Shown: positions 50,282-60,377 of the stretch, piece by piece
How the letters are laid out: each line of letters starts with the position of its first letter
How positions within the stretch are numbered: position 1 is the first letter of the stretch
From: Lachnospiraceae bacterium AC2012
Lineage (GTDB): Bacteria; Bacillota; Clostridia; Lachnospirales; Lachnospiraceae
Direction: 5' to 3'
Assembly (NCBI GenBank): GCA_000702525.1
Contig: JNIN01000002.1
Coordinates: forward strand, 62,001 to 126,000
Length of the DNA stretch: 64,000 bases
Program-made: the position numbers and the translations under genes
The notes under the pieces: generated by a model
The model's database searches: none
What the model was told of the DNA's origin: nothing
Seen by the model: only the letters and a program-made list of their open reading frames with translations

Positions 50282-52711
50282 ATGCTGGAATTACATACAA
50301 GTGAATTATCCGTTGGATATAACAAAAAGCCTCTGATTTCGGATATCTGTCTTGCGGTGAAGCAAGGCGGGATTGTGGCTCTCGTTGGTCCGAATGGAGC
50401 AGGGAAATCGACGATTCTAAAGACAGTTTCCGGGATGTTAGAGCCGGTGGATGGCGCGATTTATATCGATGGACAGGAGCTTCGTAATATTTCGAAGAGT
50501 CAGCGTGCAAAGTGGATGTCCGTGATGATGACGGGACGCCGCGATACGGAATATACCACTTGTTATGAAGTGGTTTCGGTGGGGCGTTATCCATTTACAG
50601 GGCTTATGGGTACGCTTTCGGATGCGGATCATAAGGCTATCGAGGAGGCGATGGCGTTGGTTGGAGCAACGGAACTTCGCGACCTCGATTTTGATAAGAT
50701 TAGTGACGGACAGAAGCAGCGCGTACTTCTAGCCAGAGCGCTGGTGCAGGAGCCGAAAATCCTGATATTGGATGAGCCGACGAGCTTTCTGGATATTGGT
50801 TATAAGATTGAATTTATAGAAAATCTGAAGAAGCTTGTGAAAGAGAAGCAGATCGGTGTTCTTCTCTCCATGCATGAATTGGAATTGGTTAGAAATGTAG
50901 CGGATCAGGTGATTTGTATCAATGATCACGGCGAAGTGGACTGTATGGGACCGGTTTCCGAAGTCTTCCAGACGGCGTATATCGAGCGCTTATTTCATAT
51001 TGCGCCGGGTGGTTTTGAACGGATTTATGGAAGGGAAAACGCGGCTCTGAAACGCGAGGAAAACACGGAGGTAAATCGCGACTATAGGGACGAGGATTCC
51101 GATTCGACGAGTAAGCCTGTAAATTCCCAGAGGCGGGCGCATTTCCTGATGGTGCAGGGGACGATGTCTTCTGCCGGGAAATCTCTTGTTGCGGCGGGAC
51201 TATGCCGTATCTTTAAGCAGGATGGCTATCGTGTGGTGCCATTTAAATCCCAGAATATGGCATTGAATTCGTACATCACGGAGGACGGTCTGGAAATGGG
51301 ACGTGCCCAGGTGATGCAGGCGGAGGCGGCCGGTGTGAAGCCATCCGTCTATATGAATCCGATTCTTCTGAAGCCTACGGATGATTGCGGCTCGCAGGTG
51401 ATTGTGAATGGCAAGGTTGTTGGCAATATGCGTGCGCGTGAATATTTCCAGTATAAGACGAAACTCATTCCGGATATCCTCCATGCAGTGGAGAAGCTGG
51501 AAGAAGAGGCGGATATCATTGTGATTGAGGGCGCTGGTTCGCCGGCGGAAATCAATCTCAAGCAGAATGATATTGTAAATATGGGAATGGCGAAACTCGT
51601 GGATGCGCCGGTTCTTCTAGTTGGCGATATTGATCGTGGCGGTGTATTTGCGCAGCTTCTTGGTACGTTGGAACTCTTAGAACCTGAGGAGAGAGACCGT
51701 GTAAAGGGTCTGATTATAAATAAATTCCGTGGGGACAAGACGATTTTGGATCCGGGAATCGAGATGTTAGAAGAGCGTGGCGATATTCCGGTGACGGGGG
51801 TGCTTCCGTATATGAATTTACATCTGGAAGATGAGGATTCACTGACAGAACGCTTTGAGAGAAAGGCGAAGGGCGTTATCCAGATTTCTGTCATTCGTTT
51901 GCCACATATTTCGAATTTTACCGATTTTGATGTCTTTGAGCAGATTCCGGAAGTGGCATTGCAGTATATTCAGCGACCAAAGGAATTAGAGGATACAGAC
52001 CTTCTGATTCTGCCGGGCACCAAAAATACGATTTCCGATATGAAGTGGCTCAAGGAATCCGGCATGGAAACGGCGATTTTAAAATATGCGGCAAAGGGCA
52101 ATCCTGTGATTGGCATTTGCGGTGGTTACCAGATGATGGGTCAGAAAATAGCAGATCCAAATGGTGTCGAAGGTGGCGGCGAAATCGCGGGCCTTGGATT
52201 ACTTCCGCTGGAAACGATTTTGGAAGAAAGAAAGCATCGTAGACAGGTGCAGGGAAAAATCCAGGATGCCACGGGACAATTCGCCGAATGGAAAGATCTG
52301 GAATATACAGGCTATGAGATTCATATGGGATCGACGCGACTGGTAGAGGTACCGGGAACTGGTTCTGTCGGAAGTACGGTAGAGACGCCGGGAACGGGTT
52401 CTATCGAAATTACGCATGACTCCGATTCGTCTGCGATTGTGGAATTCACAGAAGGGCAGACGGGATATGCCAGCGGCAATCTCTATGGTACCTATATTCA
52501 TGGATTCTTTGATCGTAGCGAGATCGTTGAGACTTTGATTCAGAAAATTGCGGATGCGAAGGGCATTTCCCTTGCGATGAATCAAGTGATGGATTATCAG
52601 GAATTAAAAGAGCAGGAATATGATCTCCTCGCGAATACGATGCGTGAATTTATGGATATGAAGAAGATTTACGAGATGATGGGATTACATCATGATAGGA
52701 ATGAAGTATGA
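50282..52711 (+). CDS. cbiP: Fusion protein: BtuD-like ABC ATPase + cobyric acid synthase (CbiP/CobQ)
   Basis: An 809-residue two-part protein. Residues 1-258 are an ABC ATPase for the preceding permease: Walker [10 protein letters not shown] (36-44), signature ISDGQKQR, Walker [13 protein letters not shown]. After a charged linker (about 259-287), residues 288-809 are Cbi[21 protein letters not shown] (nucleotide-binding), [14 protein letters not shown], and the amidotransferase triad around Cys in [10 protein letters not shown] (about 611) and His in TYIHGFFD (about 740). CbiP amidates cobyrinate a,c-diamide to cobyric acid using glutamine and ATP. The reading frame is continuous with no ribosome binding site at the junction. 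A stretch with repeated PGTGS is inserted in the last part. It overlaps cobT by four bases. Confidence 0.9.
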   Translation: MLELHTSELSVGYNKKPLISDICLAVKQGGIVALVGPNGAGKSTILKTVSGMLEPVDGAIYIDGQELRNISKSQRAKWMSVMMTGRRDTEYTTCYEVVSVGRYPFTGLMGTLSDADHKAIEEAMALVGATELRDLDFDKISDGQKQRVLLARALVQEPKILILDEPTSFLDIGYKIEFIENLKKLVKEKQIGVLLSMHELELVRNVADQVICINDHGEVDCMGPVSEVFQTAYIERLFHIAPGGFERIYGRENAALKREENTEVNRDYRDEDSDSTSKPVNSQRRAHFLMVQGTMSSAGKSLVAAGLCRIFKQDGYRVVPFKSQNMALNSYITEDGLEMGRAQVMQAEAAGVKPSVYMNPILLKPTDDCGSQVIVNGKVVGNMRAREYFQYKTKLIPDILHAVEKLEEEADIIVIEGAGSPAEINLKQNDIVNMGMAKLVDAPVLLVGDIDRGGVFAQLLGTLELLEPEERDRVKGLIINKFRGDKTILDPGIEMLEERGDIPVTGVLPYMNLHLEDEDSLTERFERKAKGVIQISVIRLPHISNFTDFDVFEQIPEVALQYIQRPKELEDTDLLILPGTKNTISDMKWLKESGMETAILKYAAKGNPVIGICGGYQMMGQKIADPNGVEGGGEIAGLGLLPLETILEERKHRRQVQGKIQDATGQFAEWKDLEYTGYEIHMGSTRLVEVPGTGSVGSTVETPGTGSIEITHDSDSSAIVEFTEGQTGYASGNLYGTYIHGFFDRSEIVETLIQKIADAKGISLAMNQVMDYQELKEQEYDLLANTMREFMDMKKIYEMMGLHHDRNEV

Positions 52712-53793
52712 CAAAACAAGAACTGTTTGAATGGAAGATTGATCCGGTCGATCAGAAGATTTACCGCAAGGTAAAGGAAAACTGGGATGCGCATTCTAAA
52801 CCAATTGACGGGTTTGGCGATTTTGAGGATGCCATCTGTCGCTTGACAGCGGCCTCTCGATGTGAGGATTTGGATATCAGTAAGCGTGCCGCGATTATTA
52901 TGATTGCGGATAATGGCATCGTCGAAGAGGGCATCTCGCAGAGCACGAAGGAAATCACGAGAAGTGTTGCGGGAAATCTCGGCGATGGTATCAGTACGGT
53001 CTCTGCGCTTGGCGCCGGTGCGAAAGTCGACATCGTCCCGGTGGATATAGGGATCGATTGTAAGGAAATGATTCCGGGCGTAATCGATAGGAAAATCCGA
53101 CGCGGAACGAGAAATTTCCTGAAAGAGCCTGCTATGACAGAAGAGGAAGTTTTGACAGCGATTTCGCATGGAATAGATCTCGTGAAATCGTTAAAAGAGC
53201 AGGGGTATACCATACTTTCGACGGGTGAGATGGGAATTGGCAATACGACAACATCGACGGCGCTTCTCTGCGCATTATTGAAATTAGATCCGAAAGACGT
53301 GACGGGACGAGGAGCAGGATTATCGGATCAGGGACTGCTTCATAAGCAGGAAGTGATTCAAAAGGGACTTACGCGTTATCAGACGGAATTTGAGCCAAAA
53401 TACGCGCAACGAGAAGTGACATTTCAGATGCTTCGATGCCTCGGAGGGTTGGATATTGCCGGGCTTGTGGGCGTTTATATCGGTGGAGCCATCTACCATA
53501 TCCCGATTCTTCTCGATGGGCTGATCAGTTCCGTTTCTGCCCTTGTTGCAGAGCGTCTTTGCCCCGGGGTAAAAGACTATATGCTCGCCAGTCATAAGGG
53601 ACGTGAGGGTGGCAATGCTTTGGTTCTGAAGGAACTGGGATTGCCTTATTATATCCATGGGGATATGGCGCTTGGCGAAGGAACGGGCGCGGTTTTATTG
53701 TTCCCGCTTTTGGATACGATTTTATATTATTACAAGCATGGTTCGACATTTACAAAGACCCAGATTGAAGCGTATCAGCGTTTTGAATCCTAG
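52708..53793 (+). CDS. cobT: Nicotinate-nucleotide-dimethylbenzimidazole phosphoribosyltransferase (CobT)
   Basis: A 361-residue CobT. It transfers ribose phosphate from nicotinate mononucleotide to the lower-ligand base (DMB or another base in anaerobes), giving alpha-ribazole phosphate. Motifs seen: [46 protein letters not shown], and the catalytic glutamate in [16 protein letters not shown]. The length is usual. The start overlaps the stop of the fusion gene by four bases (ATGA), so it is translationally coupled. Confidence 0.95.
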   Translation: MTKQELFEWKIDPVDQKIYRKVKENWDAHSKPIDGFGDFEDAICRLTAASRCEDLDISKRAAIIMIADNGIVEEGISQSTKEITRSVAGNLGDGISTVSALGAGAKVDIVPVDIGIDCKEMIPGVIDRKIRRGTRNFLKEPAMTEEEVLTAISHGIDLVKSLKEQGYTILSTGEMGIGNTTTSTALLCALLKLDPKDVTGRGAGLSDQGLLHKQEVIQKGLTRYQTEFEPKYAQREVTFQMLRCLGGLDIAGLVGVYIGGAIYHIPILLDGLISSVSALVAERLCPGVKDYMLASHKGREGGNALVLKELGLPYYIHGDMALGEGTGAVLLFPLLDTILYYYKHGSTFTKTQIEAYQRFES

Positions 53794-53816
53794 TGTCGTT
53801 TCACAGAGGTTGTAGG

Positions 53817-54353
53817 ATGGTAACGTTAATTATTGGTGTTCCGGATAGCGGAAAATCGCAGATTGCAGAAGATTTGGCGATGAAGCTGGCCGGAGAACAT
53901 AGGAAATATTATATTGCGACGATGGTTCCCTTTGGGAAAACCGGGCAGGAGCGAATCCAGAAGCATCGCATGCAACGGGATGGAAAGGGTTTTCATACAC
54001 TGGAATGTCCGCTGGATGTGCATACGATCGTGAATCAGATGGAGCCGGATGCAACGGTTTTACTGGAATGTATGTCGAATCTTCTGGGAAATGAGATCTA
54101 TGCTGAGAAAAATCAGGATGTGGAACCGCAGGAATTACTGGAGCATGTTTTTGTGGGAGTGAAGAGTATAAGCAAAGCTTGTGCGAATCTTGTTATCGTT
54201 TCGAATGAATTTGCAATGGAGGATTCCAATTATGACGATGAAACCAGGTATTACGTTTCGATGATGCATGAGATGAATCTGAAATTACGGGATTTTGCAG
54301 ATGACATTTATGAATTTACAGAAGGAGAATGGAAACATCATGAAGTACATTAG
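53817..54353 (+). CDS. cobU: CobU-like adenosylcobinamide kinase/guanylyltransferase
   Basis: A 178-residue CobU-type enzyme: P-loop TLIIGVPDSGKSQIAEDLAM, RIQKHRMQRDGKGFHTLE (the catalytic histidine region of CobU), LLECMSNLLGNE, and VSNEF. It would phosphorylate adenosylcobinamide and attach GMP. The first P-loop residues are GVPDSGKS rather than GGxxSGKS, so it belongs to a divergent clostridial subgroup; the histidine that carries GMP seems present. ATG 53817 follows GAGGTTGTAGG; an upstream start at 53793 overlaps the cobT stop. It overlaps cobS by 14 bases. Confidence 0.85.
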   Translation: MVTLIIGVPDSGKSQIAEDLAMKLAGEHRKYYIATMVPFGKTGQERIQKHRMQRDGKGFHTLECPLDVHTIVNQMEPDATVLLECMSNLLGNEIYAEKNQDVEPQELLEHVFVGVKSISKACANLVIVSNEFAMEDSNYDDETRYYVSMMHEMNLKLRDFADDIYEFTEGEWKHHEVH

Positions 54354-55110
54354 AAGCATGATTGTAGCCTTTTCTCTTTATTCAAAGATTCCAATGCCAA
54401 TCTTTGAATGGAGAGACGAGGATTTAAAGCATAATTTAGTATTTTTACCATGGGTTGGTGCGTTGATCGGCCTTTTGGTTTATGGAATCAGTTTACTTTT
54501 TGATCAGGTAAGCATTCCTTTGATTTTTGTTATGGCAGTGTATTCGCTTGTCCCACTTGTGGTAACGGGCGGCTTTCATATGGATGGATTTATGGATGTG
54601 CAGGATGCGCTGAAATCCTATGGAACAAAAGAAGTAAAACTGGAAATATTGAAGGATCCGCATATTGGCGCTTTTGCTGTGATTCAGCTATTGATTTATA
54701 GTCTCTTTTGGGCGGCTGGGATTTCTTTGGTAGCAGTTTCTACGAAGGATCATATCGTGTTATATGCGCTTAGCTTTTTCGTTGTTCGATCTGCGTGCGG
54801 TATTATTTCCCATATCATTCCTCATGCAAAGCGTAATGGCATGCTTCATATGGAGACGGAGCATATGGGACATACGGATTTGGTACTCCTTTTTATCCAG
54901 TTGATTTTCGGATTGTCTGTCATGATTTGTATCAATCTAATGGTGGGACTCTGTTGCGTGGCAGGTCTTGCGATTTTTAATCTGTATTTCTGTCGACTTT
55001 GCCGTCGCGAATTTGGTGGTGTAACAGGCGATACATCGGGCTACTATATCGTTGTGGGCGAGCTGATCACGTTACTTTGCATCGGTGCCTGTGGCTATTT
55101 TGGAATTTAG
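54340..55110 (+). CDS. cobS: Adenosylcobinamide-GDP ribazoletransferase (CobS)
   Basis: A 256-residue membrane enzyme that joins AdoCbi-GDP to alpha-ribazole to give cobalamin (phosphate). The start MKYIRSMIVAFSLYSKIPMP is characteristic, as are VVTGGFHMDGFMDVQDALKS (Mg-binding DGFxD) and KDPHIGAFAV. About six to seven membrane helices follow. The start is ATG 54340, after AGAAGGAG, rather than 54295; it overlaps the cobU end. Confidence 0.93.
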   Translation: MKYIRSMIVAFSLYSKIPMPIFEWRDEDLKHNLVFLPWVGALIGLLVYGISLLFDQVSIPLIFVMAVYSLVPLVVTGGFHMDGFMDVQDALKSYGTKEVKLEILKDPHIGAFAVIQLLIYSLFWAAGISLVAVSTKDHIVLYALSFFVVRSACGIISHIIPHAKRNGMLHMETEHMGHTDLVLLFIQLIFGLSVMICINLMVGLCCVAGLAIFNLYFCRLCRREFGGVTGDTSGYYIVVGELITLLCIGACGYFGI

Positions 55111-55119
55111 GAAGAGGAT

Positions 55120-55761
55120 ATGAAGAAGAGAAGAGTCACTATTCATCTGCTAAGACATGGCAAAACTGCTGGGAATCTTCGTCATTCTTATGTGGGACGA
55201 AAGACAAAGGAAGGATTAAGTGAAGATGGGATTCTGGAGTTGCAGGAGATACGAGAACAACATGCGGAGGAATTTCAGCGTTTTTACGATGCTATACGGG
55301 AAAACCGTATGGAATATTTCTCGTCTCCGATGAAACGCTGTATCGAAACGGGAGCAGTGGTATTTCCAGAAATGGCGCCTACGGTTTTAGAAGGCATGGA
55401 GGAGATGGATTTTGGCGACTTTGAAGGGAAGAATTACGAGGAATTGAATGGAAATCCGGAGTATCAAAGTTGGATTGATTCCGGTGGGGTTAGTAAAATT
55501 CCAAATGGGGAATCGCGGGAGGAATTCATCACCCGGACAAGAGAAGCTTTTTTTAAAGCTGTTAGAAATTGCGAGAAAGAGGAGCTTTTCATCATCTGTC
55601 ATGGCGGTAGTTTGATGGCGATTTTAAGTAGTTTGGGGTTCGGTGATTATTTCGATTTTCAGGTTGGAAATGGTGAGGGTTACCGAATAGAAATTGAGAT
55701 AGAAGAGGATAAGATTGATGCGATATCATATGACAGCCTTTTTCCTGGGGTACCTACTTGA
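55120..55761 (+). CDS. Histidine phosphatase family protein, CobC-like (alpha-ribazole phosphatase)
   Basis: A 213-residue histidine phosphatase. The RHG motif is in TIHLLRHGKTAGNLRHSYVG, the second catalytic histidine in LFIICHGGSLMAIL, and FSSPMKRCIETG and MEEMDFGDFEGKNYEEL match CobC-type enzymes. It would remove phosphate from alpha-ribazole phosphate or cobalamin phosphate. GGAAGAGGAT precedes the ATG. The 3' end overlaps cbiB by 44 bases. Confidence 0.87.
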   Translation: MKKRRVTIHLLRHGKTAGNLRHSYVGRKTKEGLSEDGILELQEIREQHAEEFQRFYDAIRENRMEYFSSPMKRCIETGAVVFPEMAPTVLEGMEEMDFGDFEGKNYEELNGNPEYQSWIDSGGVSKIPNGESREEFITRTREAFFKAVRNCEKEELFIICHGGSLMAILSSLGFGDYFDFQVGNGEGYRIEIEIEEDKIDAISYDSLFPGVPT

Positions 55762-56707
55762 TCTTCTGATAGGAGATCCCTGGAATATACCGCATCCAAT
55801 TCGTTGGATTGGAACACTGATTTATAAATTAGATCATCTATTTTTGGATTCGATATTAAGACTCGAGCTTGCGAGAAATCCGAAAAGGGAAAGGGCATAC
55901 GGACTTCTAACTGTGCTACTTGTGATTGGAAGTACCTTCGCTCTGACCGCTGTTGTACTTGGGTTTAGTTATATGTTGCATCCATTTTTTGGAGTCTTTA
56001 TGGAAATGATTCTCACCTGCTATATTCTGGCGGCGCGCTCTCTGGAGCGGGAAAGCTGGAAGGTGCAGGATGCCCTTTTACATGGGACGCTTGAGGATGC
56101 AAGAACGGCGGTATCGATGATCGTTGGTCGGGATACGGCAGCGCTGGATGCGGCCGGTGTTACCAGAGCTACGGTGGAGACGGTTGCGGAGAATACTTCG
56201 GATGGTGTGATTGCGCCCCTTCTTTATACTTGTCTTGGCGGACCCGTTTTAGGAATGACATACAAAGCCATCAATACGATGGATTCGATGATTGGCTATC
56301 ACAATGATCGATATGAAAATTTTGGATTCTTCGCGGCAAAGCTCGATGATGTTGTGAATTTCGTGCCGGCGAGACTTAGCGCCATCCTGATGGTGCTTTC
56401 GGCTGGAATGTTAGGACGGGAGTATTCTGCGAAGATGGCATGGAAGATTTTTAAGAGAGATCGTTATCAGCATAAGAGTCCGAATTCTGCGCAGACAGAG
56501 AGTGCTTGCGCGGGTGCACTTGGACTCAGACTTGCCGGAGATGCGAGTTATTTTGGAAAAATCGTTAAGAAGCCCTATATTGGAGATGCGTTGAGAGAAA
56601 TTGAGCCGGAAGATATCAGAAGAGCTTGTAAGTTGATGTTTGTCACGGAATTTTTGACGGTTTTCCTCTGCATGATGGCGATGGGCATAATCATAATTGT
56701 ATTTTAA
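55718..56707 (+). CDS. cbiB: Adenosylcobinamide-phosphate synthase (CbiB)
   Basis: A 329-residue membrane protein that attaches (R)-1-amino-2-propanol phosphate to cobyric acid. Motifs: GYLLDLLIGDPWNIPHPIRW, SRAVETVAENTSDGVIAPL-like (TVETVAENTSDGVIAPLLYT), YKAINTMDSMIGYHNDRYEN and HKSPNSAQTESACAGALGLR. The ATG at 55718 follows AGAGGATAAGATTG; TTG at 55715 is also possible. The start lies inside the preceding phosphatase gene. Length and motifs are normal. Confidence 0.95.
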   Translation: MRYHMTAFFLGYLLDLLIGDPWNIPHPIRWIGTLIYKLDHLFLDSILRLELARNPKRERAYGLLTVLLVIGSTFALTAVVLGFSYMLHPFFGVFMEMILTCYILAARSLERESWKVQDALLHGTLEDARTAVSMIVGRDTAALDAAGVTRATVETVAENTSDGVIAPLLYTCLGGPVLGMTYKAINTMDSMIGYHNDRYENFGFFAAKLDDVVNFVPARLSAILMVLSAGMLGREYSAKMAWKIFKRDRYQHKSPNSAQTESACAGALGLRLAGDASYFGKIVKKPYIGDALREIEPEDIRRACKLMFVTEFLTVFLCMMAMGIIIIVF

Positions 56708-56758
56708 ATGTTTGGCGAAGCAAAGACTTCGTGCGTGTTATGGAATAAAGGAGTACTC

Positions 56759-57838
56759 ATGATTCACGGTGGAGATATCTATACACAGACAATTGAACAG
56801 GACTTTTCCGTTAATATGAATCCTTATTCGATTCCGGAGAGTGTGCGCGAATGCCTGATTCGTAGCATTTCTAAGATTCAGCACTATCCGGATCCATCGC
56901 AGATGGAATTTCGGCGAAAGATTGCGGAAGTTGAGCAGGTGGATATTTCGCAAGTCATCGGTGGAAATGGTGCGTCGGAGCTTCTTCTTGCAATCGCTAG
57001 AACCTGGATGCCAAAGAAAGCGCTTCTGATTAGTCCGGGATTTTATGGCTATCGGCATGCGCTGCAGTCGATTGGATGCGAGATTTTGGAATATCGATTA
57101 AAAGAAGAATTGGATTTTCAGATGCAGGAAGATTATCTGGATTTTATTTCCGAAGAGATAGATCTACTCTTCCTTACGAATCCGAATAATCCCACCGGTA
57201 GAAATATCGACGGTGCGATTCTAGAGAAGATCATGGAACGTTGTCAGAAGACGAAGGCCAGGGTGGTCATTGATGAATGTTTTTTACGAATGTCGGATGT
57301 CACGGGAAAAGCAAGTTGGAAACAGCAGATGGAGAAGTACGATAATCTCTTGATTGTAAATGCATTTACGAAATTATTTACTTTGCCGGGAGTTCGGACG
57401 GGATATCTGATTTCAAAGAAAGAGAATATCGAGCAGGTGGCGAGACAATTATCCGAATGGAATATGTCCATATTGGCACAGGATGTCTCCGCGCATTGTT
57501 GTGACATCCTGTTACATACCGATTTTGAAGAGAAGTCACTTGCGCTCATTCAGACGGAGCGGGATTATCTTTCGAATGCGTTAAGAGAGCTTGGATTTCG
57601 CGTGTATCCATCGGATACGAGTTATATTCTTTTTTATGTGAAGGAAGAAGAGAAATCCAAAAATTATAGTAACAAAGCAGATAAAAATTTATATGAAAAA
57701 TTATTAGCGCAGAAAGTTTTAATTCGTGATTGTAGTAATTTTCAGGGATTGCGGCAGGGATTTTATCGAATTGCCGTAAAAAATCATGAAGAAAATGAAG
57801 CATTGATAGAGAAGATAAGGAAATGTTATGAGAGTTGA
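56759..57838 (+). CDS. cobD: L-threonine-O-3-phosphate decarboxylase (CobD), PLP enzyme
   Basis: A 359-residue fold-type I aminotransferase-like enzyme that makes the aminopropanol phosphate used by CbiB. Start GGDIYTQTIEQDFSVNMNPY; SIPESV; LLFLTNPNNPTGRNI (PLP contact); VIDECFLRMSD; and the PLP lysine in NAFTKLFTLPGVRTGYL. It belongs to the histidinol-phosphate-aminotransferase-like CobD group. ATG 56759 is set by AAAGGAGTACTC; a longer reading from 56708 has no ribosome binding site. It overlaps cbiC by 11 bases. Confidence 0.92.
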   Translation: MIHGGDIYTQTIEQDFSVNMNPYSIPESVRECLIRSISKIQHYPDPSQMEFRRKIAEVEQVDISQVIGGNGASELLLAIARTWMPKKALLISPGFYGYRHALQSIGCEILEYRLKEELDFQMQEDYLDFISEEIDLLFLTNPNNPTGRNIDGAILEKIMERCQKTKARVVIDECFLRMSDVTGKASWKQQMEKYDNLLIVNAFTKLFTLPGVRTGYLISKKENIEQVARQLSEWNMSILAQDVSAHCCDILLHTDFEEKSLALIQTERDYLSNALRELGFRVYPSDTSYILFYVKEEEKSKNYSNKADKNLYEKLLAQKVLIRDCSNFQGLRQGFYRIAVKNHEENEALIEKIRKCYES

Positions 57839-58469
57839 GCATATAGCACCCATGGAAATCGAAGCCAAGAGCTTTGAGATTATTACAGAGGAATGTAAAG
57901 AGCGAAAGATAGAAATTCCGGAAGATGTGGCATTTCTCGTGAAGAGATGTATTCATACAACGGCGGATTTTGAATATGCCGAGACGATACGATTTTCTGA
58001 GGATGCAATCCCTAGGATGGCGAAATTGATTCGTGAAGGCGCGCATATTGTGACGGATACGAATATGGCATTATCCGGAATTAATAAGAGAGTGTTGGCG
58101 GAATATGGTGGGAAAGTGCATTGCTTTATGGCAGATGCCGATGTCGCTGCCGAAGCGAAAGAACGCGGCGTGACACGCGCGACGGTCAGTATGGAACGCG
58201 CGGCAAAGCTTCCCAATAAGGTGATTTTTGCGATTGGAAATGCGCCGACTGCACTTCTAAATCTTAGAGAGATGTATGATCGAGGCGAATTTCGACCGGA
58301 ATTTGTGATTGGAGTTCCCGTGGGATTTGTCAATGTCGTTGCCGCGAAAGAGATGATTATGGAGACGGATATTCCTTATATCATCAATGCGGGAAGAAAA
58401 GGTGGAAGCAATGTTGCTGCAGCGATTTGTAATGCTGTTCTTTATGAGATGAAAAAGGGGAATCTATGA
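57828..58469 (+). CDS. cbiC: Cobalt-precorrin-8 methylmutase (CbiC)
   Basis: A 213-residue CbiC. It moves the C-11 methyl group to C-12, forming cobyrinate. Motifs: EHIAPMEIEAKSFEIITEEC, the catalytic histidine in RCIHTTADFEYAETIRFS, GAHIVTDTNMALSGI and a RKGGSNVAAAICNA near the C-terminus. The start overlaps cobD by 11 bases and the end overlaps cbiD by 4 bases, so translation is coupled. Confidence 0.95.
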   Translation: MRVEHIAPMEIEAKSFEIITEECKERKIEIPEDVAFLVKRCIHTTADFEYAETIRFSEDAIPRMAKLIREGAHIVTDTNMALSGINKRVLAEYGGKVHCFMADADVAAEAKERGVTRATVSMERAAKLPNKVIFAIGNAPTALLNLREMYDRGEFRPEFVIGVPVGFVNVVAAKEMIMETDIPYIINAGRKGGSNVAAAICNAVLYEMKKGNL

Positions 58470-59617
58470 GAATCGGATTTACAACGGGAAGCTGTAGTGC
58501 TGCCGCGGCCAAGGCGGCAGCCTATATGCTGTTAAGTGGAAAGGAAAAGCGTGAGATTTCGATTCAGACACCGAAGGGATTGGAATTTCATCCGGAAATT
58601 CTCGATATTCATCGAACCGAGAAGGAAGTTCGTTGTGCGGTTCGAAAAGATGGCGGGGATGATCCGGATGTGACAAGCGGAGCATTAATTTATGCAACGG
58701 TGCGCTATGCGGAGGATGAAAAGGAAAATCCCTTAGAGGATTTGGAGCAGTCGGAAGAATGCCGGATTTTCCTGGACGGTGGCGAGGGCGTCGGTCGTGT
58801 TACCAAACCGGGGCTTGATCAGTCGGTTGGAAATGCTGCGATTAACTCCGTCCCTAGACAGATGATTCTAGAGGAAGTGCAAGAAGTCATGGATGTGCTG
58901 GATTATAAAGGGGCGCTCAGCGTAATCATTTCCGTGCCGGAAGGCGCAGAAATCGCAGAGAAGACCTTTAATCCGAGACTGGGAATCGTCGGAGGAATCT
59001 CAATCTTAGGAACTTCCGGTGTGGTGGAACCGATGAGTATGCAGGCACTTCTTGATACGATTCAAGTGGAACTAAGGCAGAAGAAGGCGCTTGGAATGGA
59101 GAGTATCGTGATTGCGCCGGGAAATTATGGGCTCGATTTTATGCGAGATCTGTATGCTTATGACTTGGATTTGGCGGTGAAGTGCTCGAATTATATCGGG
59201 GAGACACTGGATCGAATCGGGGATCTTGGGTTTAAAAAAGTCCTACTGTGTGGGCATATCGGAAAACTCATTAAGGTTTCCGGTGGCATCATGAATACGC
59301 ATTCCAAGGAAGCGGATTGCAGAATCGAACTGATGGTGAACGCCGGTTTGAAATGCGGGATGCCGCTGGATGCGCTTCAGGAGATGCAGGAATGTATCTC
59401 GACGGATGCGGCTTACGAGATTGTGAAGCGCGAGGGTGTTGCGAAAGAGTTTATGGAAATGGTTATGGAGAAGATACAGTATTATCTCAAGAAACGTGCG
59501 GCGGATCGATTTGAAATCGAATGTATTGTATTTTCGAATGAATTTGGTCTTATGGGAAAGACTGCTGGAGCAGAGGATTTATTGAATGAAATCAAACAAT
59601 TTGGAATGGAAAGATAA
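58466..59617 (+). CDS. cbiD: Cobalt-precorrin-5B C1-methyltransferase (CbiD)
   Basis: A 383-residue CbiD. Opening GFTTGSCSAAAAKAAAYML; VRKDGGDDPDVTSGALIYA; GGEGVGRVTKPGLDQSVGNA; GGISILGTSGVVEPMS; and KVLLCGHIGKLIKVSGGIMN identify it. It methylates C1 in the anaerobic corrin ring pathway. Overlaps cbiC by 4 and cbiF by 32 bases. Normal length. Confidence 0.95.
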   Translation: MRIGFTTGSCSAAAAKAAAYMLLSGKEKREISIQTPKGLEFHPEILDIHRTEKEVRCAVRKDGGDDPDVTSGALIYATVRYAEDEKENPLEDLEQSEECRIFLDGGEGVGRVTKPGLDQSVGNAAINSVPRQMILEEVQEVMDVLDYKGALSVIISVPEGAEIAEKTFNPRLGIVGGISILGTSGVVEPMSMQALLDTIQVELRQKKALGMESIVIAPGNYGLDFMRDLYAYDLDLAVKCSNYIGETLDRIGDLGFKKVLLCGHIGKLIKVSGGIMNTHSKEADCRIELMVNAGLKCGMPLDALQEMQECISTDAAYEIVKREGVAKEFMEMVMEKIQYYLKKRAADRFEIECIVFSNEFGLMGKTAGAEDLLNEIKQFGMER

Positions 59618-60377
59618 GATTTGGGTGCATTTTGTTGGTGCCGGATGTGGTGCGAAGGATCTGATTACGGTTCGCGGCGCACGACTTTTAGAGCAGGCGG
59701 ATGTTGTGATTTATGCAGGGTCACTGGTGAATCCGGAACTTCTGGAATATTGTCCGGAGGCAGAGATTCATAACAGCGCTTTTATGACACTCGAAGAAGT
59801 TTTGGATGTGATGGAGCAGGCAGTTTCTCAGAAGAAACAAGTTGTACGCTTGCATACCGGCGATCCGAGTGTCTATGGAGCGATTCGGGAGCAGATGGAT
59901 GCGCTGGATGAGAAGGGCATTCGCTATGAAACTTGTCCCGGTGTCAGCGCCTGTTTTGGTGCCGCCGCCAGTCTGGACCTGGAATTTACGCTTCCGGGCA
60001 TTTCACAGTCCTTGATTATTACAAGAATGGCTGGTAGAACCGATGTGCCGGAACTCGAAAGCATTGAGCGCTTTGCTTCTCATCAGGCGACGATGGCGAT
60101 TTATCTTAGTACCTCGATGCTTGGCAAATTATCGGAACAGCTGATAGCAGGTGGATACCAGGCGGATACTCCGGCGGCGATTGTATACAAAGCATCCTGG
60201 CCGGAAGAAGAGAAATATATCACCACCGTTTCGAAATTGGAAGCGACGGCGAATGCGCATCAAATTACAAAGACGGCACTGATTTTAGTGGGAGATGTGA
60301 TAAAGACATCGCATTATGAGAAGTCGAGACTCTATGCAGAGGACTTTTCTACAGAATATAGGGAAGCAAAGAGATGA
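59586..60377 (+). CDS. cbiF: Cobalt-precorrin-4 C11-methyltransferase (CbiF)
   Basis: A 263-residue tetrapyrrole methylase. VHFVGAGCGAKDLITVRGAR (SAM-binding loop; usual GAGPGA is GAGCGA here), YAGSLVNPELLEYCP, VVRLHTGDPSVYGAIREQMD and TCPGVSACFGAAASLDLEFT are CbiF-type. The ATG at 59586 lies inside the cbiD end; there is no better in-frame start. It overlaps cbiG by 4 bases. It uses SAM to methylate C11. Confidence 0.93.
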   Translation: MKSNNLEWKDKIWVHFVGAGCGAKDLITVRGARLLEQADVVIYAGSLVNPELLEYCPEAEIHNSAFMTLEEVLDVMEQAVSQKKQVVRLHTGDPSVYGAIREQMDALDEKGIRYETCPGVSACFGAAASLDLEFTLPGISQSLIITRMAGRTDVPELESIERFASHQATMAIYLSTSMLGKLSEQLIAGGYQADTPAAIVYKASWPEEEKYITTVSKLEATANAHQITKTALILVGDVIKTSHYEKSRLYAEDFSTEYREAKR

